NCBI RefSeq assembly: GCF_050015995.1
Contig: NZ_JBNHEP010000061.1
Coordinates: 3,261-67,260, forward strand
Length of the DNA stretch: 64,000 bases
DNA from: Trichodesmium sp050015995
Lineage (GTDB): Bacteria; Cyanobacteriota; Cyanobacteriia; Cyanobacteriales; Microcoleaceae
Direction of reading: 5' to 3'
A program made the position numbers and the translations under genes. The notes under the pieces were generated by a model, which was not told the DNA's origin, searched no databases, and saw nothing but the letters and a program-made list of their open reading frames with translations. Shown piece by piece: positions 17,553-25,518 of this stretch (position 1 is the first letter of the stretch; each line of letters starts with the position of its first letter).

Positions 17553-18760
17553 ATAATCTATAAAAATCTATGATTATCTGTTCTATTCCTGCTTCACTCT
17601 GGCAACGTCGGCGTTATCCAGTCCACAGGCTGTCACGGGCGAACTGCCCGCCATAGCTAAATTTAATGCTGCATTCAAGTCTCTATCACAGCTAAAATTG
17701 CAGTATTCGCATTCAAAAACACGCTCTGACAAGGATAGAGACTGCTTTACCTGACCACAGTTAGAGCAAGTTTTAGAACTAGGAAACCATCTATCCACAA
17801 TGATTAGCTCAGAACCATATAACTCGCACTTGTACTCTAACTGTCTGCGAAACTCGTAAAAACCCATATCAGCAACAGCTTTAGCCAGCTTGTGATTTGC
17901 CATCATTCCTGATACATTTAAGTCTTCTATTACTATTTGGCTGTGATTTTTAGCCAAGTAAGTAGTTAGTTTATGCAATGTATCTTTTCTGATATTAGCT
18001 ACCTTTGTGTGTAGTCTCGCTATTTTTAGCTGTGCTTTTTTCCAGTTCTTAGAAAACTTAACTTGATGCCGATTCAAGTACTGTAACCGAGAGAGTTTTG
18101 TTTCTAACTTTTTGTAAGATTTAGCCCCAACAAAAACTTCACCAGTTGATAACGAAGAAGCGTGATTTCACACCTAAATCTACACCAACTACATCAACTG
18201 GTTTCTCAGTAATTTGAGGTTCTGTTTCTATCTTGAAGCTAACGAACCAGCGATCGGCTTTTTTACTTATAGTTACAGACTTAGGAGTAACATTATCTGG
18301 CAAGACTTCAAAAGTTTTTATCCATCCAATTCTCGGTAATTTTATATGGTTAAAACCTACTGTGATTGAACCGTCTAAAGTAAAGCTATCATGTCTACCT
18401 TTTTTCTTGAATTTAGGTTGACCTGAAATTTTGCTAAAGCAACGCTTCCAAGCAATGGATAAATACCTTAAAGCATATTGAGGTGCTGTTTTAGAAACTT
18501 CGTAGTACCAAAAGTTTTGGGGTTTAACCATTGCTACCAGAAGCTTATGTAAGTCAATAGCAGTAGGAAATTTCAGCTTATGATTGGGATTATTGGAGTT
18601 GTGATTCAGAATGTTTAATGTCAGCCATAATCCCCAATTCCAGGCGTGACGGGCTACACCAGCGTGTTTAGCTAATAAGGTTTTTTGTTGATTATTTGGA
18701 TGTAGTTCAGTTTTGAATCCAAGTAGCATAAAACAGATAATCCCAGATTTTTATAGATAA
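17553..18760 (-). mobile_element. TnpB-only insertion sequence with terminal inverted repeats
   Basis: A broken tnpB is bounded by imperfect inverted repeats of about 28 bp: 17553-17582 (ends GATTATCTGTT) and 18732-18760 (starts AACAGATAATC, ends TTTTTATAGATAA). No tnpA is present. Clear inverted ends are not typical of IS200/IS605 elements, which use subterminal hairpins, so the element may belong to a less common TnpB group or be a non-autonomous derivative. Confidence 0.6.
17583..18729 (-). pseudogene. tnpB: TnpB (RuvC-like RNA-guided nuclease), frameshifted
   Basis: The N-terminal frame (18729 to 18139) has the TnpB start LLGFKTELHPNNQQ, the PKFKKKGRHDSF region and the first RuvC motif VGVDLGVKS. 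It runs into a stop where a one-base shift near 18155 would continue STGEVFVGAKSYKKLETKLS into the second frame. That frame (18077 to 17583) holds IVIEDLNVSGMM (catalytic Glu), the zinc ribbon CSNCGQ...CEYCNF and CDRDLNAALN (final Asp). All catalytic residues survive, so the shift may be recent. Confidence 0.85.
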
Positions 18761-18819
18761 AACCAGATTTTAGCCAACAGTTACAAGCCCTAAAACCCCC
18801 TTTTTTGAACCACGCCAAA

Positions 18820-19980
18820 TTATCGAATTTGTAGGGTTTCCGGAGAACGGTTTGTCAATATTTCGCAACCTGTATCTGTCACAAGTGCTGTATTTGAAAT
18901 GAAATAATCTCCTCGTCCTGTTTCCGTGAACCAGGAATGGAGGTGAAGAGCCATTCCAGCACGCAAAACTAAATCACCAGACCTACGAATTCCTGTGACG
19001 GAACTGCCACCTGTCCAGCTTGGAGGAAATCCAATACCGACCAGATACCCGCAGTGATGGCGATGGTAATCTCCGAGTCCAGCCTCTTCAGCAATGCTAT
19101 GCCAGGCATCATAAACGTGTCCGACCGTGACCCCTGGTTGAATGGCATTGACGATGGCTTGCATTCCTCGAATGGCTAACTCTGCCGCTTCCTCAGCTAT
19201 GACAGGTGCTGATCCCACATAAACCAGGCGACCCATGGGGGCTTGATACTTTCGATAGGCTGCGCCGATCTCGAGTAATACTGAATCGCCGTTTTCAAAA
19301 ATATCCCCACGCCAAGTAGTGTGCTCGTCACCCGGCCTGCGTCGAGTAGAGCGAATAAACGGCCCAAATCCGGGATACTCACTACCTGCTAGTATCATGG
19401 CTCGATGACATTCCGCAGCCACTTCATAGTCACTGGCACCGGAATGCAACGCCTCAATTGCGGCCAAAGTGCCAGCATCCGCGGCTATCGCTGCACGGCG
19501 AGTGTAATTCTGTTCCAAAGGCGACTGAACCATGCGCAATTCGTGTATCAGCGATGAGATGTCTGACCATTCAACACCCGGGAGTCCTTCTGATAGTTTT
19601 TCTGCAATATGTGCAGTCAGGAACAAGCTTTTTTTTTCGAGACCTAATCGTGCGCTTCCAAGGCCTTCCTTTTTTATTATTGAGGCAAAAAACTCTCCCG
19701 GATCTTCTGTATCAGAATGACCTGCGAATCGAATATTTCGCACCTGCTTTGAAACAGTGGCTCCTTCGATTGCTCGAGCTGCGATTGTGAGATTTCCGTT
19801 TAGAGGCACAATCAATACATGGCAAGCGAAGAAACCCCAGTGATCGAGGCCAGTTAAATAATAGATATTTTCGGGGATGGTTACGATCAAACCATCCAGT
19901 TGGCGTTCTAGCATATTGGTGCGAACTGCCTTGAGACGCTTGGCAAGCTCTTCTTGTGGAAATGGTTCATGAGTAGTCAA
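18820..19980 (-). CDS. M24-family ectoine hydrolase-like protein (DoeA/EutD-like)
   Basis: A 386-residue pita-bread-fold protein: an N-terminal creatinase-like domain (GLIVTIPENIYYLTGLDHWG) and a C-terminal M24 domain. In place of the metal-binding aspartates of aminopeptidases it has VLLEIGAAYRKYQAPMGR (Glu237), a pattern I associate with metal-independent ectoine hydrolases that open the ectoine ring to N-acetyl-diaminobutyrate. The start is TTG at 19980 with AAAGGAGGAC upstream. It is visibly more GC-rich than flanking genes and lies inside the segment that splits sir2, so transfer is likely. The partner deacetylase gene doeB is not in the window. Alternative: another M24 dipeptidase-like enzyme. 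Confidence 0.55.
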   Translation of the reverse strand: MTTHEPFPQEELAKRLKAVRTNMLERQLDGLIVTIPENIYYLTGLDHWGFFACHVLIVPLNGNLTIAARAIEGATVSKQVRNIRFAGHSDTEDPGEFFASIIKKEGLGSARLGLEKKSLFLTAHIAEKLSEGLPGVEWSDISSLIHELRMVQSPLEQNYTRRAAIAADAGTLAAIEALHSGASDYEVAAECHRAMILAGSEYPGFGPFIRSTRRRPGDEHTTWRGDIFENGDSVLLEIGAAYRKYQAPMGRLVYVGSAPVIAEEAAELAIRGMQAIVNAIQPGVTVGHVYDAWHSIAEEAGLGDYHRHHCGYLVGIGFPPSWTGGSSVTGIRRSGDLVLRAGMALHLHSWFTETGRGDYFISNTALVTDTGCEILTNRSPETLQIR

Positions 19981-20384
19981 GGGTTATGTCCTCCTTTGGT
20001 TTCGACAGCGTTCGCTAGATCCTAGCACATAACAATGAAGTTGAAGCGCACCGACACCTTGACCGTTGTTGGGCTGTTAACAGGCGATGTCGGTTCCAAC
20101 GAGTAGTTGGGATGACTAACCTACGTTTAGTGTTCCCAACTGCTAACATATGTATTAGCCATATGGCTGTTATGGCTAATCAGATATGACAGTTTGTTGT
20201 ATGGAGCTAATAGGTTAAACTTACCCATAGTAGAAATTAATCCTGCTGAGACTGTACTTTCAGAAATAGCTGATTACCATATCAGATCTACGCATATGCT
20301 TCAGACATTCTCGCTCCTCTCAAATTTAGTCATGGCAGGAACAGCATAGGGGCAAATGGCCTTTCACCCCTACTGACTTCAGAT
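19981..20384. other. Spacer holding the right sir2 repeat
   Basis: Contains the promoter side of the doeA-like gene, the inverted repeat AACATATGTATTAGCCATATG-type sequence (about 20147-20170) and the right 42-bp direct repeat. Nothing else coding is seen. Confidence 0.5.
20203..20325 (+). pseudogene. Sir2 3' terminal fragment
   Basis: The frame GANRLNLPIVEINPAETVLS then EIADYHIRST is the usual sirtuin C-terminus. Its first 42 bases repeat 17443-17484. It is the displaced tail of the fragment at 17219-17528. Confidence 0.7.
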
Positions 20385-21134
20385 CTACTCAGGTTTAGTT
20401 GCTGCTATAAAAACCATGCGATCGTTAAATTTCAACACTGACTTATCCTGATATTTTTCTTCGATTTCCTTTAAACCTGCTGCCAATTCAGTATCATTAA
20501 ATGCAGAAAGCATAGACATATAACGATTTTCTACCATTTCAAAATACTGATTTTTTGGCACTTCTAAAGGGTATTCAATCATATCCATATCAACAACAAA
20601 ACCTACTTGCTGAAGTAAATTAATCATTTCTTGATAGCGAGGTTGGTTTTTTTCAAACAACTCTAGTGCTTTCGTAAATAAAGGATGCTCAATATCAGGT
20701 GGCCACAACAATAATAGAAAAATTCCCCCAGGAGTTAATCTTTGATATAAATTCTGGAATAGTAGAAATTTTTCCTCTATATGATGGATAGCTTCTTTTA
20801 AGAAAATTTTGTTATAAATTCCTGGGTTTTTAGAGAATTTTACTCCATCCATTTCTATGGGATTTAATCGACTATTTGCCGGAATTTTTTTTAGCATTTC
20901 AGCAGAAGGATCGACGCAAATAATCGGGTGCTGTAATTGAATTTGATCGAGAATTTCTTGGCTATAAATTCCTGTTCCACAACCAATATCTGCCAAAGTA
21001 TCTGTGGGATTTAGGTGTAGATATTCGATAATTTTTTGAGTTGTGAATTTAATATATTCAGGAGAGTACGACCAGAGATTATCGAAAATCTTGGCGATAT
21101 TTTTGTAATGATTTTCGGAAGTGTTATATATCAT
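20385..21134 (-). CDS. Class I SAM-dependent methyltransferase (island gene)
   Basis: A 249-residue methyltransferase with motif I LADIGCGTGIYS (about residues 47-58), an acidic post-I strand IICVDPSAEML, and motif LTPGGIFLLLLWPP. This is a UbiE/type-11 pattern acting on a small molecule; the substrate is unknown. It ends the minus-strand island operon: the EamA gene stop lies only two bases before its start, so the two are co-translated. Its place next to the ectoine-type genes suggests N- or O-methylation of the pathway product, which is an inference. Confidence 0.75.
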   Translation of the reverse strand: MIYNTSENHYKNIAKIFDNLWSYSPEYIKFTTQKIIEYLHLNPTDTLADIGCGTGIYSQEILDQIQLQHPIICVDPSAEMLKKIPANSRLNPIEMDGVKFSKNPGIYNKIFLKEAIHHIEEKFLLFQNLYQRLTPGGIFLLLLWPPDIEHPLFTKALELFEKNQPRYQEMINLLQQVGFVVDMDMIEYPLEVPKNQYFEMVENRYMSMLSAFNDTELAAGLKEIEEKYQDKSVLKFNDRMVFIAATKPE

Positions 21135-21136
21135 AA

Positions 21137-22069
21137 TTAATATTTTTGCTCAAATTTTTGACAAACTTTTTTAGAAGTGCTCAAATACACTCCAAGCAAA
21201 ACAATAGCCATTGCTGCCCAATCCAAATAACTCAAGATTTCTGAAAAAATTAACCAAGCTATCACAGCAGCTATTACTGGAATGAGAAGTAAAAGGACAG
21301 CCAACAAATTCGCTCCTACTTGTTCGATAGCATATAAGCGTAATCCTTGACCTAATACCATTGTTAGAACCAAACAAATAGCAAAAACCCATCCTTGAAA
21401 AGATAAAGGAAACCACTGCATTTTAGCAATAAATAGAATAGGAACACTTAAAAGACTTCCAGTAGTACAAACCCAAAACATAATGGTAGACTTTGAGAAC
21501 TTCTGACATAGCGTTTCTCCAATAATCATATAAGCTGCCAAGAAAGTGGCTGATAGAATTGCCGCAATATCCCCTTGAATTTGACCAGATAAATAAGATA
21601 AATGTTCAATACCAATCAGGCAAGAACCAATAATTGAGAGTCCTGTTCCTAGTAAAAACTTAAGATTGAATTGTTGTCTCCCAATTAGCCAACTTCCTAA
21701 GATGACAAAGAGTGGCGTAAAATTATGCAAGAGTTCGGAGATTGCGATAGAAGTTCGAGACAGAGACCAAGCCCAAGAAACTTGAGTAGCCCAGAAACAC
21801 AAACCAGCCGCAAACAAAAGTAGATAGTCTTTTCTTGTTGTCTCTTTGGCTAGAGATTTGTTTGATTTTTTACTCCTTAATCTTGACAATATGCTCCCCA
21901 TTCCAAAGAAGATAGCAGCACCAACAAGATAGTTAAAGATTGTAGCATTTGCACTAAGTTCATATTCAACTAACTTGATAAAAATCGGAGAGATCGCTAA
22001 AACAATTAAAGAAATTGTTGTCGCAGCGATTGCTTGTAATTGTTCCCGGTTCAATCTATTTTGTTGCAT
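21137..22069 (-). CDS. EamA/DMT-superfamily transporter
   Basis: A 310-residue integral membrane protein with about ten hydrophobic segments in two EamA repeats (first repeat to about residue 150, second from about 165). The second repeat ends ILLGVYLSTSKK, the usual DMT finish. Family members export amino acids, metabolites or nucleotide sugars. It sits 96 bases after the ectC fusion gene and two bases before the methyltransferase, so it is a candidate carrier for the product or a precursor. Confidence 0.85.
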   Translation of the reverse strand: MQQNRLNREQLQAIAATTISLIVLAISPIFIKLVEYELSANATIFNYLVGAAIFFGMGSILSRLRSKKSNKSLAKETTRKDYLLLFAAGLCFWATQVSWAWSLSRTSIAISELLHNFTPLFVILGSWLIGRQQFNLKFLLGTGLSIIGSCLIGIEHLSYLSGQIQGDIAAILSATFLAAYMIIGETLCQKFSKSTIMFWVCTTGSLLSVPILFIAKMQWFPLSFQGWVFAICLVLTMVLGQGLRLYAIEQVGANLLAVLLLLIPVIAAVIAWLIFSEILSYLDWAAMAIVLLGVYLSTSKKVCQKFEQKY

Positions 22070-22165
22070 TCAAAATTATACAAAACTTTGACATCCTCGT
22101 CTATAATCGCTAGTTATTCAACTCAAAAGTTACTGATCGAGTTTTCGCCCTGGGAGGTCTATTCT

Positions 22166-23323
22166 TTAAACTCCTTCAAAATGGTACTCGCCGCTCTCCA
22201 ATTTTTGAATCGCAGCGGACTTGATTTCAGGCGGGCATAAACGAAACACTTTCTTACCGGGATTCTCAAAGTTCCCTTGCGCTAAACTTTGCACCCCACC
22301 AGCCTTAAGAAAACAGAGCGCTTCCACCAATAGTTCTCCGCACAGTCGGTTGAGAGCAGCGAGTAGCTGTGGGTAAGTGGGTCTTGGCTGTAAATATAGC
22401 CTCTGTCTTGCAATTATCGGCCCGCTATCGACCCCTTCGTCGATGAAATGTACGGTAACGCCTTGGGGGAGATCGTGAACGATCGACCAAAGATAGGGAT
22501 TATTTCCCCTAACAGTCGGCAAATATCCAGGATGCACATTAACAATACCCAGCTCGGAAATGCGTAGGATATTCTTGTTGCGGATAATCCGGGTATCCCC
22601 CAGCACAATCAGGTCTGGGCACAACGCTGTCAATAGTTCTTCGGATTGTGCGTCGTTATGATTGGCAGTCTCGACACAGCGAACATTGCGTCCAGCGAGA
22701 ATCTCTGGCAGGGATCGAGGCAATGGGGTTTCCGCTGCAATCTTTTGCAATTGCTTCTCAAGTTCCTGCCTACCTGCCGTAGCCAAATCGGAACACTCCT
22801 CAATCACGAGCGCAGGTTCCAATCCAACCTGGATCAGGCGATCGAGCATATAATTTCCTCTGGGGTGTCCCTTAAGATTTAGGTAAGCAAAGGTCATGCG
22901 CTCTTTTTTGCGGTTTACTATGAATTGTCGCGCATCCGGAGCTGCCTGGTAGGAGCCGTCCGGGAGATGCACTTCTGGACTACTAAGGGGAGGGTTAAAC
23001 ACGCATATAATCCGCATATCCTTGCTGGCCCTGAGGTAATGCTCGTCATCTAGATTCAGAGCATACAGAGTACCGGGGGTGAGTTTATAAATATTTCCAC
23101 TCTCAATAACTTCTATTTCACCTTCACCTTCCACACAATACAATGCCTCCACATGATTTTTATAACAGATATGTGTTTCTGTCTTGGCAAATATAATGGT
23201 GTCATGAAGAGAGAATCCCATTTGATCCTCTTTCAAGAGTAACTGCCGACTCACCCAGTTTTTATTCTCAGCAAATACCTCATATTCGGTTCCGATAATC
23301 TCTTGCAAACGACGTAATATCAT
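22166..23323 (-). CDS. Ectoine synthase (EctC) fused to a formyltransferase domain
   Basis: A 385-residue two-domain protein. Residues 1-130 are a full-length ectoine synthase cupin: the start MILRRLQEIIGTE, YKNHVEALYCVEGEGEIEV and LRASKDMRIICVFNPPL follow EctC, and Glu59, Tyr87 and His95 occupy the positions of its iron ligands, with Trp23, Thr42, Cys107 and Phe109 also kept. Residues 135-385 are a GART/FMT-type formyltransferase with Asn262 and His264 in GIVNVHPGYLPTVRG and Asp299 in EGVDSGPII, the catalytic triad of 10-formyl-THF enzymes. It starts two bases after the ectB stop, so both are coupled. No ectA is present. Inferred job: formylate diaminobutyrate and cyclise it. Confidence 0.85.
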   Translation of the reverse strand: MILRRLQEIIGTEYEVFAENKNWVSRQLLLKEDQMGFSLHDTIIFAKTETHICYKNHVEALYCVEGEGEIEVIESGNIYKLTPGTLYALNLDDEHYLRASKDMRIICVFNPPLSSPEVHLPDGSYQAAPDARQFIVNRKKERMTFAYLNLKGHPRGNYMLDRLIQVGLEPALVIEECSDLATAGRQELEKQLQKIAAETPLPRSLPEILAGRNVRCVETANHNDAQSEELLTALCPDLIVLGDTRIIRNKNILRISELGIVNVHPGYLPTVRGNNPYLWSIVHDLPQGVTVHFIDEGVDSGPIIARQRLYLQPRPTYPQLLAALNRLCGELLVEALCFLKAGGVQSLAQGNFENPGKKVFRLCPPEIKSAAIQKLESGEYHFEGV

Positions 23324-23325
23324 GC

Positions 23326-24582
23326 TTAATCCTCTTTTGATTCAAACGATTGCTTAACTGATTTTTCAATAATATCGAGACCTTCAAGGAGCAACTCATC
23401 TTCAATGGTTAAAGGTGGCAGCAACTTGAGAACCTCATTGTACGATCCGGCAGTCTCAATAATCAACCCCTGTTTAAAGGCGTTTCTGGATACTTTGCGG
23501 CCAAAACCCTCTTCAGGCATTTTCAAGCCCTGGATTAATCCCTTCCCTCGAACTTCCATGTTCATCTCTTTGTATTGCTTGGCTATATTTTGCAGCCTAT
23601 CTTGTACAACCTGGCTTTTTCTGATTACCGCATCTTTGAAATCGTCATCTTTCCAATAATTCAACAAGGATATCGATGCGATAAAGGCCAGGTTGTTACC
23701 CCGAAACGTTCCTGTATGCTCTCCCGGTTTCCACTGGTCATGTTCCGGCTTGATGAGCACTAAAGACATGGGAAGTCCACCACCGATCGATTTTGCCATC
23801 ACTACAATATCGGGGCTGATTCCAGCATCTTCAAAACTGAAAAATGAGCCGCTTCTGCCGTTACCCACTTGGATATCATCTACGATCAGCAGAATGTCAA
23901 AATCTATGCAGATCTGTTGAATCTCTTTCAGCCAATCCCTGCTGGCAACATTAACTCCACCCTCGGCCTGTATTGTTTCCAGGATGATTGCTGCTGGTAT
24001 ATCAATGCCACTGCTTGGATCATCAAGCATTCTTCTTAAGAAAGAGGCTGTATTATGCTCAGGGCAAAAATAGCTGTCATAGGGCATGAAGCTCACGCAG
24101 GCATCCTGTAAAGAGAAGTTATTCCGATAGTATGAGTTGCCTGTAACACTCAGTGCGCCCTGAGTAAGTCCGTGGAATGCGTTGGTAAATGCGATAATGC
24201 CACGCCGTTTTTTTACGGTTCGACTGAGTTTTAGAGCAGCCTCAATTGCGTTCGCCCCCGTAGGACCAGTGAACTGCACTCTATATTCAAGATTCCGAGG
24301 AGTCAGAATTAAATCTGAAAATTGTTCGAGAAACTCTTTTTTAGCGCGGGTCTCTTTGTCCAAGCTGAGAAGGATGCCATCCTCTTGCAAGTAAGCAATT
24401 AAGGCCGCACTTACTTCCGGAGGATTATGTCCGTAGTTTAGGCTCCCAGCGCCAGCAAAAAAATCAATGTATCTTTTGCCTTGTTCACTGTAAAGCAAAG
24501 CATTCTTCGCCTTTTCAAAGACTGCAGGGAAGGATCTGCTGTAAGTACGTACATTGGATTCGAGTTTTTCAAAAATACTCAT
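23326..24582 (-). CDS. ectB: L-2,4-diaminobutyrate:2-oxoglutarate aminotransferase
   Basis: A 418-residue class III PLP aminotransferase of the EctB type, converting aspartate semialdehyde to 2,4-diaminobutyrate with glutamate. The start MSIFEKLESNVRTYSRSFP is the EctB N-terminus; GPTGANAIEAALK binds the cofactor phosphate, DD at 235-236 contacts the ring and Lys264 in VMAKSIGGG forms the Schiff base. The frame is open to 24768, but family alignment fixes the ATG at 24582. No good ribosome-binding site precedes it; a MITE (24587-24715) ends five bases upstream and must contain or have displaced the promoter. It is GC-richer than neighbours. Confidence 0.9.
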   Translation of the reverse strand: MSIFEKLESNVRTYSRSFPAVFEKAKNALLYSEQGKRYIDFFAGAGSLNYGHNPPEVSAALIAYLQEDGILLSLDKETRAKKEFLEQFSDLILTPRNLEYRVQFTGPTGANAIEAALKLSRTVKKRRGIIAFTNAFHGLTQGALSVTGNSYYRNNFSLQDACVSFMPYDSYFCPEHNTASFLRRMLDDPSSGIDIPAAIILETIQAEGGVNVASRDWLKEIQQICIDFDILLIVDDIQVGNGRSGSFFSFEDAGISPDIVVMAKSIGGGLPMSLVLIKPEHDQWKPGEHTGTFRGNNLAFIASISLLNYWKDDDFKDAVIRKSQVVQDRLQNIAKQYKEMNMEVRGKGLIQGLKMPEEGFGRKVSRNAFKQGLIIETAGSYNEVLKLLPPLTIEDELLLEGLDIIEKSVKQSFESKED

Positions 24583-24586
24583 ACTA

Positions 24587-24715
24587 ATATCATGTCCGGT
24601 TGAACAGTTATAAATAAACGACGAAGGAGTCAGGAGACAGGAGACAGGAGACAGGAGGGTAGAAAGAATGAAGAAGGAGAAAGTTTTTTGATCACTAATT
24701 ATCGGGACATGATAT
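24587..24715. repeat. MITE family A (ATATCATGTCCGG ends), copy at ectB
   Basis: 129 bp bounded by inverted ATATCATGTCCGG-type ends (right end reads ATATCATGTCCCG in complement), with an ATAATTAGTGATcAAAAAA block next to one end and a GGAGACA heptamer run (about 24630-24655) inside. The same element with the same internal block is at 33431-33555, and one end at 41990. It separates ectB from the LysE gene. Confidence 0.8.
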
Positions 24716-24809
24716 AACAATATATCATTTTCATTAAACGCCTGTAGTGGATTGGTTTCATAGTTCAAGCTACCCTACAAGATAAACTTGATCGAGCTGC
24801 TTACAAATT

Positions 24810-25478
24810 CTAGCCTATAAATTGTAAGGTGCTGTGAGGAAAAAGCCAGATCTTTGCGAATCCCAACACCGAAAAAAATAGACCAAAAAAGATTACTAAT
24901 GCTCCAGCAATACGGTTCAAAACAACCAAATATATTTGGTTTAAGACTTTTTTCAGAAAACTGAGGAAAGTCACTAAGATTAACCACCAAAGGGCTGAAC
25001 CCATGAAAATACTGGATAGGATTACAGTCAAGAAAAAAACTTCATTATAGTCAATCATATTAAAAATTTCTGACTCAGTTATTAGGATACTCGCTACGAT
25101 TATGCTTTTAGGATTTGTGAGGGCAAAAAGTGTAGAACCCAGATACGTTTTGATTAATCCTGACTTTTTCATATTATCTGCATTGATATCAAATATATCT
25201 TTGCGGATACTAGAAACTCCAAAGTAGCAGAGAAATAACCCACCTATGATTTCTAATATTCCAAGGTAATTTGATAACAAGGATTTAACCGCAACGAGTC
25301 CTGAAAATCCTATAAAACTATAGGCAGTATGAGCAGTAGCCGCTCCTAGTCCTGTAGCAAGGCCAGACTTCCTACCATAGGATAACGTATTTTTTGTACA
25401 AAGGATTGCGTTACCACCAAAAGGCAAAGCAATAAAGAAGCCTATGAAGATACCAGATAGCAATAATTTTGTAATCAT
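24810..25478 (-). CDS. LysE-family amino-acid/metabolite exporter
   Basis: A 222-residue membrane protein with about six hydrophobic segments. The N-terminal GIFIGFFIALPFGGNAILCTKN and the middle LFALTNPKSIIVASILI (NPK motif) are LysE-superfamily hallmarks. Relatives export basic amino acids and compatible solutes. It is upstream of ectB on the same strand, separated by the 129-bp MITE, so it probably once shared its operon. A basic product such as diaminobutyrate or an ectoine-like zwitterion would be a sensible cargo; this is inferred. Confidence 0.85.
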   Translation of the reverse strand: MITKLLLSGIFIGFFIALPFGGNAILCTKNTLSYGRKSGLATGLGAATAHTAYSFIGFSGLVAVKSLLSNYLGILEIIGGLFLCYFGVSSIRKDIFDINADNMKKSGLIKTYLGSTLFALTNPKSIIVASILITESEIFNMIDYNEVFFLTVILSSIFMGSALWWLILVTFLSFLKKVLNQIYLVVLNRIAGALVIFFGLFFSVLGFAKIWLFPHSTLQFIG

Positions 25479-25518
25479 TAATCACCTATTTAACACATTA
25501 AAGTTATAGATTCACAAA

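Noticed and set aside
17583..18729. Programmed frameshift producing full TnpB
   Set aside because: No slippery heptamer of the known type was noticed at the break; a chance one-base loss is simpler.
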